Of a stretch of 64,000 nt of DNA, positions 53,849 through 63,522 are shown one piece after another. Position numbers and translations under genes: made by a program. Source of the DNA: an uncultured Methanobrevibacter sp. (lineage in GTDB: Archaea > Methanobacteriota > Methanobacteria > Methanobacteriales > Methanobacteriaceae); assembly GCA_900318035.1 (NCBI GenBank), contig ONJC01000008.1, positions 1 to 64,000 of the forward strand, in the 5' to 3' direction. The notes beneath the pieces were generated by a model. It saw only the letters and a list, made by a program, of their open reading frames with translations, was not told the DNA's origin and made no database searches. Numbering within the stretch: the first letter of the stretch is position 1; each line of letters opens with the position of its first letter.

Positions 53849-54110
53849 TTAAATCACCACTTTCCAGCTTTTTCTTTCTGATTTCATTGATTTTCACAAT
53901 AGCAAAAATAAATACCAGTGTGGATAGCGGGTCAACTAAAGCCGCAAACATCGCCACGTCCAAATATTTGAATAAAACAACGGCCAAAATGAATCCTGCA
54001 TCAAGTATTGTAAACATTATAACCTTGTCCATCGGTTTTTTGAGAAATATAATACCGAATGCTCCGATTACCATTAAAGCAAATGCAATTATAGAAACGA
54101 AAAATTCCAT
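53841..54110 (-). CDS. ehaD: EhaD, small membrane subunit
   Basis: An 89-residue protein with three helices, of the EhaD (DUF2108) type, resembling MrpF/MrpC parts: FLKKPMDKVIMFTILDAGF and DPLSTLVFIFAIVKINE. ATG 54110 follows GGAGTGATAAG; the longer frame from 54137 overlaps ehaC and is not used. Confidence 0.86.
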   Translation of the reverse strand: MEFFVSIIAFALMVIGAFGIIFLKKPMDKVIMFTILDAGFILAVVLFKYLDVAMFAALVDPLSTLVFIFAIVKINEIRKKKLESGDLND

Positions 54111-54114
54111 CTTA

Positions 54115-54363
54115 TCACTCCAACAGTATCTCATCATCTAGCCTTTTCAATGAATATGCAATCGCATTTGCACTAATTGTAGAGCAAATGAAGAATGCTG
54201 CTGCAACTACAAGAGCGAATGGAGTGTTAATCACCAAGGCAATTATGGCTGAAACTCCAAATCCGATAACGTTAATGTATAATAATCTTTCAGCCCTGTT
54301 TTTGGTTATCAGCGCTCTCAATGCAACAAATATGACTATGACACCAATTATTTCAACATACAT
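54115..54363 (-). CDS. ehaC: EhaC, small membrane subunit
   Basis: An 82-residue protein with three helices, of the EhaC (DUF2109) type: VIVIFVALRALITKNRAERLLYINVIGFGVSA. ATG 54363 lies after GAGTGGTAAT; an in-frame ATG at 54381 overlaps ehaB. It is MrpF/NuoK-like in size. Confidence 0.85.
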   Translation of the reverse strand: MYVEIIGVIVIFVALRALITKNRAERLLYINVIGFGVSAIIALVINTPFALVVAAAFFICSTISANAIAYSLKRLDDEILLE

Positions 54364-54373
54364 ATTACCACTC

Positions 54374-54865
54374 TCAAGCATGCCTATTGAATTTCTCGGC
54401 TATTTTGCCCAAAACGATTGAAGCTCTCTTGTGGTCAATGCCCTGAACGGTCAATATTGCAATGACCATTCCCACAATAAACATTTCCGGAGTGAAACCC
54501 AAAAATGAACAGACAAAAATTATTAAAGTAGCTGTTAAGCTTCCTACAGTTCCGGCATAACCCGGATCAGCACATAATCTGTTTCCAATGAATACAAAGA
54601 ATGCTGCAATGATTCCTCCGGGAATTCCTAAAAGCAGATATCCAATAGAAGCCATTAAAGTACCGGCAGATGCGTCTGGAGAACAGACAATGTTTCCCTG
54701 GAAGAATCCGCCAGCAATATCTCCCCCTCTTTTTTCGACATTTTCACCAATTATCCTGGCTCCTTTTACACCAGGTTGCTCGGGAAGTCCGAAATATGTA
54801 TCAACAATAACAAAATTCAACCAACATAGAATTGCAGCAATTATAATACCAATCACTTCATTCAT
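54374..54865 (-). CDS. ehaB: EhaB, membrane subunit
   Basis: A 163-residue membrane protein with four to five helices and a conserved polar loop ([42 protein letters not shown]). ATG 54865 shares its base with the ehaA stop, 7 nt after GGGGGAGG; GTG 54868 is an alternative. It belongs to the EhaB family of methanogen hydrogenase A. Confidence 0.85.
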   Translation of the reverse strand: MNEVIGIIIAAILCWLNFVIVDTYFGLPEQPGVKGARIIGENVEKRGGDIAGGFFQGNIVCSPDASAGTLMASIGYLLLGIPGGIIAAFFVFIGNRLCADPGYAGTVGSLTATLIIFVCSFLGFTPEMFIVGMVIAILTVQGIDHKRASIVLGKIAEKFNRHA

Positions 54866-55248
54866 CACATATCCTCCCCCTCATCTCCATCCAAAGGCTT
54901 TGGAAATACAAAATCAAACAAATATTTCACAAATAATGCAGATAAAATACCAATAATAACAGCCAATACGATTCCATTATACATGAAAGTGTAGTTCAAA
55001 ACTAAAAAAATAGAAAAAATACCAATAGCTATTATCGGAGTCGGATATATTGCACTAACATCAAAAGAATACCTATATGGTTTGCCAGGTAATAATGGGA
55101 GTTTTAAAACTAATGCAACAACAATTGAAACAATGATAGTGACAATATAAGCTAATAACACATCAAACAAACCAATTGTTATATTGCTCAGTCCAAAATA
55201 ATTACCATAGGAAGCAAAAAATATGGCATTACACATCAAATCAAACAT
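54865..55248 (-). CDS. ehaA: EhaA, membrane subunit, first gene of the eha operon
   Basis: A 127-residue protein with three to four helices and a charged C-terminus ([16 protein letters not shown]). It opens a run of 17 tightly packed or overlapping eha genes. A strong GAGGAG Shine-Dalgarno and a TATA box upstream mark the operon start. Its role in the membrane arm is structural or unknown. Confidence 0.83.
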   Translation of the reverse strand: MFDLMCNAIFFASYGNYFGLSNITIGLFDVLLAYIVTIIVSIVVALVLKLPLLPGKPYRYSFDVSAIYPTPIIAIGIFSIFLVLNYTFMYNGIVLAVIIGILSALFVKYLFDFVFPKPLDGDEGEDM

Positions 55249-55290
55249 ATTATTAGACTCCTCTTAAATAATAATTATACCATATAAAAA

Positions 55291-55298
55291 TATATAAA
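55291..55298 (-). promoter_or_regulatory. TATA box of the eha operon
   Basis: TTTATATA on the minus strand, about 43 bp before the ehaA ATG, predicts a transcript starting near 55267-55270 with a leader of about 20 nt that carries AGAGGAG. It is the only clear promoter signal before the 17 eha genes and their downstream neighbours. Confidence 0.55.
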
Positions 55299-55431
55299 TG
55301 TTGTTACTTAAAAATTAATATTAATAGCTTAAACATAATGAAAATTAATAATTATTGCTTCAATTAAGAATAATTATATTCTACATATGTGTTGAGTAAA
55401 ATTTAGGAATTTTATAAGGTAAAATCTGTTA

Positions 55432-55597
55432 ATGGAGTACAATACTATCTTAATTTTCAATAATTTATCTGATAGTGACATTAATATATTAAAAGAGATT
55501 AAATTACTTGAATTTAAAAATCACTAGGATAATACTTTGCAACGGCAATTCGAATGACTTTGCATCAGACATCACAGACATTTCCAAATTAAAATGA
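55432..55597 (+). pseudogene. Decayed small ORF, possibly DUF3783-like
   Basis: ATG 55432 opens a 31-codon ORF (MEYNTILIFNNLSDSDINIL, then KEIKLLEFKNH) that stops at TAG 55525. In the +1 frame the sequence continues readably (RIILCNGNSNDFASDITDIS, then KLK) to TGA 55595. Joined, the two halves look like a small alpha/beta protein such as the DUF3783 type ('ILIF...S..ei..il..ik'). A single base change could have broken the gene. The similarity is weak and from memory. The rest of the 55299-55655 spacer shows no gene. Confidence 0.3.
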
Positions 55598-55655
55598 GAT
55601 ATTGTGCTTTAACGGTTGACAATGATTGAAAATCCAAATAAAAGGAAGAGAAGGT

Positions 55656-56465
55656 ATGGATAAACAGGTTAAGGATTTTAACATACGGTTGAGAACCATC
55701 AAACTCAGAGAGCTTGCAGTGGGCATCGTCATAAGCGTAATTCTTTCTGGAATAATCATGGGAATCTTTCCGATAATCTATGACAATGACGATTTATACT
55801 TCATAGTGCTGTTATCATGCCTTTTGCTGTTCTTCATATGGGAATTGAGAGGCACAACAGGCATTACCAGGAATTTTGAAAATTTATTTGCTGAGAAAAC
55901 CAGAAACGAAATACTGTATGTCTTTGCAATAAATCTCCTGTTTGCATTTTTATTTACATGCCTGGTTTCAGGGCTGGACCTGCTTATCGGATTTTATGAT
56001 CCGGGATGGGTTACAGGATTTGATATAGACTCCGTCGATTTGGCTCCGGGAGCATTCTTTTTAAGTGCAATCTCATCAATAATATTTGCGCCGCTTCTCG
56101 AAGAGCTGGTCTTCAGGGGAGTTGTGTTCAACAGACTAAAAATAAGAATGGGAATCATTCCTGCAATGCTTATCTCATCATTCCTGTTTGGAATCGGACA
56201 TGACTTCGGCGGCATAACAAGCGCATTCCTGTTTGGAATGTGCATGTGCATACTATACTTAAAAACAGACAACATTCTCGTTCCGATGAGTGTGCATTTC
56301 ACAAACAATCTTGTTGCAACAGTTCTGGAACTGACTCCGCTGGACAGCATCATCTCACAGATGCCTTGGATAATCCCTGCAACAATAATAACACTGACAG
56401 CAACAGTTCTTCTGATAAAATACATTGTTCAGGAGACAGGTGCGCTTAAAAAGAGAGTGGGCTAA
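55656..56465 (+). CDS. CPBP-family intramembrane metalloprotease (CAAX protease/Abi type)
   Basis: A 269-residue membrane protein with about seven helices. Motif 1 is LLEELVFRG (catalytic Glu pair at about 149-150 and Arg); motif 2 is FGIGHDFGG with His; motif 3 is VPMSVHFTNNLVAT with His and Asn. These are the active-site features of the Rce1-like CPBP group. Eukaryotic relatives trim prenylated proteins; prokaryotic ones are linked to bacteriocin immunity or signalling. ATG 55656 follows GAGAAGGT; a TTG start at 55626 is less likely. It is a single gene. Confidence 0.88.
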   Translation: MDKQVKDFNIRLRTIKLRELAVGIVISVILSGIIMGIFPIIYDNDDLYFIVLLSCLLLFFIWELRGTTGITRNFENLFAEKTRNEILYVFAINLLFAFLFTCLVSGLDLLIGFYDPGWVTGFDIDSVDLAPGAFFLSAISSIIFAPLLEELVFRGVVFNRLKIRMGIIPAMLISSFLFGIGHDFGGITSAFLFGMCMCILYLKTDNILVPMSVHFTNNLVATVLELTPLDSIISQMPWIIPATIITLTATVLLIKYIVQETGALKKRVG

Positions 56466-56478
56466 AAATTAAAAAAAG

Positions 56479-56850
56479 TTAGTGGAATCCGCATCCACTA
56501 CAAGTTTCACATTTTTCTTCTTCCAAAGGATTGTACTGCTTATCTTCCTGCAGAGTTGCTGAGATAAAGTACTGGTCAAACTCATCCTTATTTTTCAGGA
56601 CAGGGGATATTCCCTTAAAATCACATTTGATATCGCCGGTTCCGCCGATATCCACCATGATCGGTTCGCCTAATTTAAATCTTTTAAAATATGCTTCAAT
56701 TTCATCTATTAAAGAACCAGGCACTCTGAAATTAAAAGATAAAATATTATTTTCCTTCATTTTTAAACCGACATATTTTTGGTCTATTTCATAATTCAAA
56801 CCTAGCTGTTTTTTGAAAATAACATTAGTACCAATTTCATTAGATGACAT
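56479..56850 (-). CDS. Unknown 123-aa protein with C-terminal CxxCxxCGFH tail
   Basis: I do not recognise this protein. It is soluble and mixed alpha/beta, with no signal peptide. It ends in EEEKCETCSGCGFH, where three Cys and a His could hold a metal or a disulfide. A segment GEPIMVDIGGTGDIKCDFKG is rich in beta strands. AAGGAG precedes the ATG by 8 nt. It is convergent with the CPBP gene (13 bp) and divergent from the HTH-cupin operon. Confidence 0.7.
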   Translation of the reverse strand: MSSNEIGTNVIFKKQLGLNYEIDQKYVGLKMKENNILSFNFRVPGSLIDEIEAYFKRFKLGEPIMVDIGGTGDIKCDFKGISPVLKNKDEFDQYFISATLQEDKQYNPLEEEKCETCSGCGFH

Positions 56851-56992
56851 TTCATAATCTCCTTGTTTAATTAATTTAAATTAAAATTATTGTTTGCAGT
56901 ATTTAAAACTTTCTTAAACTGTACAAAAAATAACAATTTAAAAAATTATTTTTCAGGAAATTTATAACGAATTATCACGATTTTTAATAAGG

Positions 56993-57000
56993 TTTATATA
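56993..57000 (+). promoter_or_regulatory. TATA box of the HTH-cupin/acyl-CoA synthetase/vor operon
   Basis: TTTATATA on the plus strand predicts a start near 57026 and a leader of about 55 nt. The region just after it (57026-57049) is an imperfect inverted repeat of TTATAATA/TATAATAA type that would overlap the start of transcription and could be an operator for the HTH-cupin regulator. The operator idea is tentative. Confidence 0.45.
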
Positions 57001-57081
57001 ACTTCAAAATCTAAAATTAGAATATGTTATAATATTATATTATAATAACAAATCAATTGAAAAAAAATAAGGTGTTTATGA

Positions 57082-57633
57082 ATGAACGAATACAATAAAG
57101 ATATTGGAAATAGAATTAGAGAGTTGAGAGAACTATCAGACATTACAATTAAAGAAATTGCAGAAAACTTGAACATTACAGAAGAAACCTACATCCAATA
57201 TGAAAACGGTGAAATAGACATCCCGGCAAGCTTTTTATACGAACTTGCACACATTTTTAAAGTTGATTTAGGATTATTATTAACCGGTGAAGAAAGCAGA
57301 ATGAGCATCTTTGATGTTACACGTGCAGACAAGGGAGTCTCAGTTGACAGAAGCAAAGAATATACACACGAAAACCTATGTTCTAAATTCATTCATAAAA
57401 ATGCTGAAACCTTCCTTGTTACTGTGGATCCTAAAAAGAATCCTCAGCCTTCACTTAATTCACACCCTGGACAGGAATTCAACTATGTCCTTGAAGGTTC
57501 CTTAAAAATTTATATACACAACAACGAAATCATACTGAACGAAGGAGACTGCATCTTCTTTGATTCAGCACACAGACACGCAATGGTAGCGCTTAACGAT
57601 AAACCGGCTAAATTTTTAGCAGTAATCATATAA
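57082..57633 (+). CDS. HTH (XRE) plus cupin transcription regulator
   Basis: A 183-residue regulator. Residues about 5-65 form a Cro/C1-type helix-turn-helix ([42 protein letters not shown]). About 100-183 is a cupin beta-barrel ([19 protein letters not shown], then [14 protein letters not shown]) that would bind a small ligand or metal (His and Glu in HPGQEF; His in SAHRH). It is the first gene, 22 bp ahead of the acyl-CoA synthetase. It likely senses an organic acid or CoA-related compound and controls the operon. AAGGTG precedes the ATG. Confidence 0.92.
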   Translation: MNEYNKDIGNRIRELRELSDITIKEIAENLNITEETYIQYENGEIDIPASFLYELAHIFKVDLGLLLTGEESRMSIFDVTRADKGVSVDRSKEYTHENLCSKFIHKNAETFLVTVDPKKNPQPSLNSHPGQEFNYVLEGSLKIYIHNNEIILNEGDCIFFDSAHRHAMVALNDKPAKFLAVII

Positions 57634-57655
57634 CATTTACAAAGGAGTTAATTAA

Positions 57656-59323
57656 ATGACATCAGTAATAGCAGATTTTGTAGAAAGGGTCGACTATGAC
57701 TCTTATGAAGACTTTCATGAAAATTTCAAATTAAAATATGATGAAGATTATAATTTCGGATTCGATGTGGTTGACAAGTATGCGGAAATCGATCCGGACA
57801 AGATTGCATTGATATGGACCAACGATGAGGATGAAAATCACACATTCACCTTCAAGCAAATGAAGGAATATTCCAATAAGGCCGCAAACCTGTTCAAAAG
57901 ACTGGGCATCAGGAAAGGCGACTGCGTGATGCTTACCCTGAAAAACAGATATGAATTCTGGTTCTGTATGGTGGCGCTGCATAAAATAGGTGCAATAGCA
58001 ATTCCGGGAACCCACATGCTGAAACTTCACGACATTGATTTCAGAATAAGGGAAGCCAACGTTAAGATGGTCGTTTCAGTTGAAGAGGATACACTTTTAC
58101 CTGATTATGAAGAGACAGAAAAAGAATTGGGAATAGAATTAAAAAAATTAGCTATCGAAACCGACAGAGACGGCTGGATAAATTTCAATGAAGCACTGGA
58201 AAAGGAAAGTGACGTTTTCGAAAGGCCAACAGGTGAAGACAAAACCTATGCCGAAGAGATATTCCTCATCTACTTCACATCCGGAACCAGCGGACTTCCT
58301 AAAATGGTTTCACACAAGCATACCTACTCATTAGGACACATCCCAACAGCAAAATACTGGCATAATGTAGTGGAGGACGGAATCCACCACACAGCAGCAG
58401 ATACCGGATGGGGTAAAGCGGTTTGGGGAAACCTGTACGGCCAATGGATTGCCGGAACCAGCATATTCATTTATGACTACAACAGATTCAACGGACTTAA
58501 ACTGCTGGACAAAATCATTGAAAATAAAGTTGATACATTCTGTGCCCCTCCTACAATCTACAGATTCATGATTAAGGAAAATATCGAGGGATATGACCTT
58601 TCCAATTTAAAATACGTTACAACCGCAGGAGAGCCTTTGCCTCCTGAAGTATCCGAAAGGTTCTATGACATATCCGGTTTAAGAATCAAGGAAGGATTCG
58701 GACAGACCGAAACCACACTCTCAATCGGAACATTCATCTGGCTTGATGCGAAAATCGCTTCCATAGGCAAACCTTCCCCTCTATTTGACCTTGAGCTATT
58801 GGACGAAGACCACAACAGAGTTGAAATAGGTGAAGAGGGAGAGCTCTGTTTTAAAATGGGTGATAAACCTATTCCTGGACTATTCAAAGATTATGTGAAT
58901 GATGATGAAAAATACAGACAGCAAATCCACGACGGATATTACCACTGCGGAGACACCGCATGGGTTGATGAAGAGGGATACGTCCACTTTGTCGGAAGAA
59001 ACGACGACATCATCAAATCTTCAGGTTACCGTATCGGACCTTATGAAGTGGAAAGTGCCGTGCTGTCCCACGAAGCAGTAGCTCACTGCGCTATTACCGC
59101 TTATCCTGATGAAGTGAGAGGCCAAATCGTAAAGGCGAGCATTGTTCTCCAGCCTGGCTTCGAGCCATCAGATTCATTAACTAAAGACATTCAAAATCAT
59201 GTTAAAAGAGTTACAGCTCCTTATAAATACCCAAGGATGGTTGAATATGTTGATGAACTTCCTGAAACCATCAGCGGCAAAATAAGAAGAGTTGAAATAA
59301 GAGACAAAGACAAGAAAAATTAA
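57656..59323 (+). CDS. AMP-forming acyl-CoA synthetase
   Basis: A 555-residue ATP-dependent acid:CoA ligase. The AMP-binding loop is YFTSGTSGLPKMVSHKHTY (about 205-223), followed by TTAGEPLPPEV, the GFGQTETTLSIG motif and the hinge GRNDDIIKSSGYRIGPYEVE, with the catalytic Lys in SGKIRRVEIR near the end. The N-terminus and general look fit the medium-chain/branched-chain (AcsM-like) group. It starts after AAAGGAG. With the VOR-type oxidoreductase downstream it would make branched-chain or short acyl-CoA from free acids for reductive carboxylation to amino-acid precursors. Substrate choice is inferred. Confidence 0.9.
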   Translation: MTSVIADFVERVDYDSYEDFHENFKLKYDEDYNFGFDVVDKYAEIDPDKIALIWTNDEDENHTFTFKQMKEYSNKAANLFKRLGIRKGDCVMLTLKNRYEFWFCMVALHKIGAIAIPGTHMLKLHDIDFRIREANVKMVVSVEEDTLLPDYEETEKELGIELKKLAIETDRDGWINFNEALEKESDVFERPTGEDKTYAEEIFLIYFTSGTSGLPKMVSHKHTYSLGHIPTAKYWHNVVEDGIHHTAADTGWGKAVWGNLYGQWIAGTSIFIYDYNRFNGLKLLDKIIENKVDTFCAPPTIYRFMIKENIEGYDLSNLKYVTTAGEPLPPEVSERFYDISGLRIKEGFGQTETTLSIGTFIWLDAKIASIGKPSPLFDLELLDEDHNRVEIGEEGELCFKMGDKPIPGLFKDYVNDDEKYRQQIHDGYYHCGDTAWVDEEGYVHFVGRNDDIIKSSGYRIGPYEVESAVLSHEAVAHCAITAYPDEVRGQIVKASIVLQPGFEPSDSLTKDIQNHVKRVTAPYKYPRMVEYVDELPETISGKIRRVEIRDKDKKN

Positions 59324-59337
59324 TTCAGATGATATAA

Positions 59338-59625
59338 ATGACAGAAGAAGAGATATCTTATCCAGTTATTAATAAGGAAATCTGCAAAGGCTGTATGAGA
59401 TGTATAGTCGGATGTCCTCAAAATGCAATATTGCTTTCACAAGACATGAACAACGCAGGATATCAGTTTGCATATTATGGCGGAAATGGATGTACAGGAT
59501 GTAAAGACTGTTACTTTACCTGTCCTGAACCATTGGCGCTAGAAGTACATCAATATAAAAAGATTGTTGACGATTCAGTCGCTAAAATGATTAAGGCCAA
59601 AGCAGCTAATCAAGGGGGAAACTAA
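59338..59625 (+). CDS. vorC: 2-oxoacid:ferredoxin oxidoreductase ferredoxin subunit (VorC-like)
   Basis: A 95-residue ferredoxin with two [4Fe-4S] motifs: CKGCMRCIVGCP and CTGCKDCYFTCPEP. It is the delta subunit that transfers electrons in 2-oxoacid oxidoreductases. It precedes the alpha subunit gene with no gap (stop, then ATG). The name follows the three-subunit 2-ketoisovalerate enzyme (VOR) of Methanothermobacter. Confidence 0.87.
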   Translation: MTEEEISYPVINKEICKGCMRCIVGCPQNAILLSQDMNNAGYQFAYYGGNGCTGCKDCYFTCPEPLALEVHQYKKIVDDSVAKMIKAKAANQGGN

Positions 59626-60741
59626 ATGAGCAATCAAATGGTTAAAGGAAATACTGCAGTCGTCATCGGTGCAATGTATGCCGGCTGTGACTGTTTTTTC
59701 GGATATCCTATTACTCCTGCAAGTGAAATTCTGCATGAAGCGTCAAAATATTTCCCGATGGTTGGAAGAAACTTCGTACAGGCAGAAAGTGAAGAGGCAT
59801 CCATCAATATGGTCTACGGTGCATCAGGTACCGGCCACAGGGTAATGACCTCATCATCAGGACCCGGCATCAGCCTCATGCAGGAAGGATTTACATTCCT
59901 TGCAGGCGCTGAACTTCCTGCAGTTATTGTTGACATTATGAGGGCAGGACCTGGACTCGGTAATATCGGACCGGAACAGGGAGACTACAATCAGGTCGTC
60001 AAAGGAGGGGGCCACGGTAACTATAAAAACATGGTTCTGGCTCCAAACAGCGTTCAGGAAATGTGCGATTTGACCATGAAGGCATTCGAGCTTGCAGACA
60101 AATGGAGAAACCCTGTTGTTGTTCTTGCAGACGGTACCCTGGGCCAGATGGCGGAACCTCTGGTGTTCCCTGAAAAGGCAGTTGAACCTAAAAACGACAA
60201 GCCATGGGCAGTAAAGGGAACAGAGGAAACCATGGACAATCTCATCACTTCAATTTACAATGACTTTAATGAACTGGAAGACTTCAACTTTAAACTTCAG
60301 GAAAAATACGCTCAAATCGAAGCTGAAGAGGTAATCTATGAGGAATACCAGCTGGAAGATGCAGATATCGTTCTCGTATCCTTCGGTATCAGTTCAAGAA
60401 TCGCAAGATCCGCTGTTGACAAAAGCCGTCAGAAAGGCGTGAAAGCAGGACTTTTAAGGCCTATCACATTATCACCGTTCCCGGTTGACAAAGTAAAGGA
60501 ACTGGCAGACAAAGGAGTCAGCTTCATTTCAGTTGAAATGAGCAACGGCCAGCTTTTGGCTGACGTGCAGTTTGCGGCACTCAGAAAAGAGGACACACAC
60601 CTTGTCAACAGAATGGGAGGAAATCTTATTGAGCTTAAGCATGTTCTTGCAAAAATTTATGAAATCGCAGGAATTGAAGATGAAGACATAGACTTGTCCG
60701 AAAGAAGTGAGGAAAAGGCAAGTCCGAATATAATTGACTAG
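59626..60741 (+). CDS. vorB: 2-oxoacid:ferredoxin oxidoreductase alpha subunit (VorB-like)
   Basis: A 371-residue subunit of the pyruvate/2-ketoacid oxidoreductase superfamily. Conserved parts: [15 protein letters not shown] (about 25-39), [30 protein letters not shown] (about 54-85), and the later [20 protein letters not shown]. It holds part of the thiamine-diphosphate pocket. GGGGGAAACTAA precedes the ATG. The enzyme interconverts a 2-oxoacid plus CoA and the acyl-CoA plus CO2 with ferredoxin. Confidence 0.92.
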   Translation: MSNQMVKGNTAVVIGAMYAGCDCFFGYPITPASEILHEASKYFPMVGRNFVQAESEEASINMVYGASGTGHRVMTSSSGPGISLMQEGFTFLAGAELPAVIVDIMRAGPGLGNIGPEQGDYNQVVKGGGHGNYKNMVLAPNSVQEMCDLTMKAFELADKWRNPVVVLADGTLGQMAEPLVFPEKAVEPKNDKPWAVKGTEETMDNLITSIYNDFNELEDFNFKLQEKYAQIEAEEVIYEEYQLEDADIVLVSFGISSRIARSAVDKSRQKGVKAGLLRPITLSPFPVDKVKELADKGVSFISVEMSNGQLLADVQFAALRKEDTHLVNRMGGNLIELKHVLAKIYEIAGIEDEDIDLSERSEEKASPNIID

Positions 60742-60753
60742 GGATGTGGAAAG

Positions 60754-62193
60754 ATGAGTGATAAAGAAAATAAAGATTATGAATTGAAAGTACGTAGAAA
60801 TCCACAATCTCTTTTGGAGGAATATCCTAGAAAAGGAACCAATATCCAATCAACTCACTACTGTGCCGGTTGTGGACACGGAATTTTACACAAACTTATT
60901 GCTGAATGTATGGACGAGCTTGGAATTCAGGAAAGATGTGTCATGATTTCCCCTGTGGGATGTTCAGTATATGCATACTTCTACTTCAACTGCGGAAACT
61001 TCCAGACAGCACACGGAAGGGCACCTGCAGTAGCTACAGGTATTTCAAGAGCAGAAGATAATGCAATCGTAATGAGCTATCAGGGAGACGGAGACCTTGC
61101 ATCCATCGGTTTGAACGAAACATTGCAGGCTGCAAACAGAGGAGAAAAGATTGCAGTATTTTTCGTAAACAACACAGTTTACGGAATGACCGGAGGACAG
61201 ATGGCTCCTACAACCTTAATCGGTGAAAAGACAGTTACATGCCAGACCGGAAGGGATCCCGACTATGCGGGACACCCTACACACATGTGCGAGTTAATCA
61301 ACACCTTAAAGGCACCTGTATTCATTGAAAGGGTATCCCTTGCAAACCCGCTGAAAATCAGGCTTGCCAAATTTGCAATCAAACAGGCGCTTACCGTGCA
61401 GAAGGAAGGAAAAGGATACTCATTTGTGGAAGTGCTCTCACCTTGTCCTACCAACCTCAAACAGGATGTTGCAAGTGCTCAGAAATTCATCGAAGAGCAG
61501 ATGGAAAAGGAATTCCCTGTCAAAAACTTCAGAAACAACATGTACACCAAAGAGCCTGTTCAAAGACCTGCCAGTGACTTTTCAACAGAATCCCTGGATA
61601 AGATTTTTAACGTGAACAGAGGCGAAGGTTCAGGATATGTCGATGAGGACATCGAACCTGTAAGCATCAAGGTATCCGGATTCGGAGGTCAGGGAGTTTT
61701 AAGTGCAGGACTTACAATAGCTCAGGCAGCATGTGCCGAAGGAAAGCACGTTTCATGGTATCCAAGCTACGGACCTGAACAGAGAGGTGGAAAATCCAAC
61801 TGTTCAGTTGTAATATCCAATGAAACAATCGGAACACCTGTAGTTGATGACATTGACATTCTCATTGCATTGAACAAGCCTTCTTTGGAACAGTTCTCAC
61901 AGGACGTTAAAGAGGGAGGAGTTATACTTTACGATTCAAAAATAGGCGAATTTGAAACAGACCGCAACGTCAAGGTCATTGCAATGCCTTGTGTTGACAT
62001 TGCAGAAGAACACGGCAATGCAAGAACTGCAAACACCGCACTTTTAGGTGCACTGACCGAACTGGGCGATGTTTTAAAACGTGAATCTTATGAAAACGCC
62101 ATTCGTGAAATGTTTGCATCCAAACCTAAAGTCATTGATGTGAACATTGAAGTTCTTGAAGCCGGAGCGGAATGGATTAAAAACAATTACTAG
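60754..62193 (+). CDS. vorA: 2-oxoacid:ferredoxin oxidoreductase beta-gamma fusion (VorA-like)
   Basis: A 479-residue fusion. Residues about 25-285 are the thiamine-diphosphate-binding beta part ([44 protein letters not shown]). About 305-479 are the gamma part ([36 protein letters not shown]). This fused layout and the three-gene order match the VOR enzyme rather than the four-subunit POR or KOR enzymes. In a hydrogenotrophic methanogen it probably works in the carboxylating direction to make valine-type precursors. It lies 12 bp after vorB. Confidence 0.88.
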   Translation: MSDKENKDYELKVRRNPQSLLEEYPRKGTNIQSTHYCAGCGHGILHKLIAECMDELGIQERCVMISPVGCSVYAYFYFNCGNFQTAHGRAPAVATGISRAEDNAIVMSYQGDGDLASIGLNETLQAANRGEKIAVFFVNNTVYGMTGGQMAPTTLIGEKTVTCQTGRDPDYAGHPTHMCELINTLKAPVFIERVSLANPLKIRLAKFAIKQALTVQKEGKGYSFVEVLSPCPTNLKQDVASAQKFIEEQMEKEFPVKNFRNNMYTKEPVQRPASDFSTESLDKIFNVNRGEGSGYVDEDIEPVSIKVSGFGGQGVLSAGLTIAQAACAEGKHVSWYPSYGPEQRGGKSNCSVVISNETIGTPVVDDIDILIALNKPSLEQFSQDVKEGGVILYDSKIGEFETDRNVKVIAMPCVDIAEEHGNARTANTALLGALTELGDVLKRESYENAIREMFASKPKVIDVNIEVLEAGAEWIKNNY

Positions 62194-62202
62194 CGTGATT
62201 TG

Positions 62203-63513
62203 ATGACTTATAAAGAAAATGCTGAAAATTATATGGAAAAATATGGTTTAGGTATAGGCGATAAGATCAAAGTCAACAAGCAGGACATCTCCTATACTGG
62301 TATTTTGCTTGATAGGCCGGAAGATGCGGATGACGGGTATCTTGTAATCAAATTATCAAGTGGATATAATATCGGAGTAGCTATTGAAAATACTACAGCA
62401 GAACTTATTGAAAAGGGAGAAAAACCTAAAATCGGATTTGGAGAAACCGAAATTCCCCATGACGATTCCAAACAGAACATCTCCATCGTTTCAACAGGCG
62501 GTACAGTATCATCTGTCATTGACTACAGGACAGGTGCCGTTCACCCTGCATTTACAGCCTCAGACCTTGTAAAGGCAAATCCTGAACTTCTGGACTATGC
62601 AAACTACAACGTCAAGGCACTGTATAATATTTTAAGCGAGGACATGAAACCGGAATACTGGGTGAAGGCAGCAGAGGAAATTGCCAATGACATATCAAAC
62701 GGCGCCGACGGTGTCGTTATTGCCCACGGTACAGACACAATGCACTATACATCAGCAGCATTGAGCTTCATGCTTAAAACACCGGTGCCAATCATAATTA
62801 CAGGTGCTCAGAGAAGTTCAGACAGACCTTCAAGCGATGCAAACATCAACCTTATCGATTCAGTGATTGGGGCAAAATCAGACATTGCAGAAGTCTGTGT
62901 CTGCATGCACGGAAGCTTGAACGACGAGTACACCTACCTCCACAAGGGAACCAAGGTAAGGAAAATGCATACCTCAAGAAGGGATACCTTCAGAAGCATC
63001 AACGCTCAGCCGATAGCAAGAATCCAGAACAGAAAGGTTAAAGTCAATCCGGATTACAGCTACACCAAACGTGGCGAAAACGAACTGGAGCTTAATACCT
63101 CAATTGAAGATAAGGTAGGATTCATCAAAAGCTTTCCGGGCATTTCACCGGATTACATCGAATATCACATTGACAAAGGATATAAAGGCCTTGTAATTGA
63201 AGGAACAGGTCTGGGACATGTTCCGAATGATCTTGTCGACTCATTCAAAAGGGCGCAGGATGAAAACATCCCTGTCATCATGACATCACAGTGCCTTTAC
63301 GGAAGGGTCAACATGAACGTATACTCCACAGGACGTAACATCCTTGATGCAGGAGTGATTTCAGGAATTGACATGACCCCTGAAACCACCTATGTCAAGC
63401 TGTGCTGGGCATTAGGTCAAAGTGATGATTACGAAAAAGTTAAGGAGATTATGCAAACTAATGTTGCAGGCGAATTTGGAGAAAGATCCACAATTGAGGA
63501 TTTCTTGAATTAG
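62203..63513 (+). CDS. gatD: Glutamyl-tRNA(Gln) amidotransferase subunit D
   Basis: A 436-residue asparaginase-like subunit that releases ammonia from asparagine or glutamine for Gln-tRNA(Gln) formation with GatE. The N-terminal GatD-specific beta-barrel (about 15-80) is followed by asparaginase motifs [12 protein letters not shown] (catalytic Thr) and [13 protein letters not shown] (Thr-Asp). ATG 62203 follows GTGATTTG; an in-frame TTG is one codon ahead. It starts 9 bp after vorA and precedes gatE by 9 bp. Confidence 0.95.
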   Translation: MTYKENAENYMEKYGLGIGDKIKVNKQDISYTGILLDRPEDADDGYLVIKLSSGYNIGVAIENTTAELIEKGEKPKIGFGETEIPHDDSKQNISIVSTGGTVSSVIDYRTGAVHPAFTASDLVKANPELLDYANYNVKALYNILSEDMKPEYWVKAAEEIANDISNGADGVVIAHGTDTMHYTSAALSFMLKTPVPIIITGAQRSSDRPSSDANINLIDSVIGAKSDIAEVCVCMHGSLNDEYTYLHKGTKVRKMHTSRRDTFRSINAQPIARIQNRKVKVNPDYSYTKRGENELELNTSIEDKVGFIKSFPGISPDYIEYHIDKGYKGLVIEGTGLGHVPNDLVDSFKRAQDENIPVIMTSQCLYGRVNMNVYSTGRNILDAGVISGIDMTPETTYVKLCWALGQSDDYEKVKEIMQTNVAGEFGERSTIEDFLN

Positions 63514-63522
63514 GGTGATAGA

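Noticed and set aside
41116-55248. Assignment of the hydrogenase operon to Ehb instead of Eha
   Set aside because: The 6-plus-10 cluster polyferredoxin pair, the NuoH-like gene before the small and large subunits, and the EhaC-G type small subunits in order fit Eha.
61263-61615. Overlapping ORFs inside vorA
   Set aside because: They are frame shadows of a well-conserved fused beta-gamma subunit.
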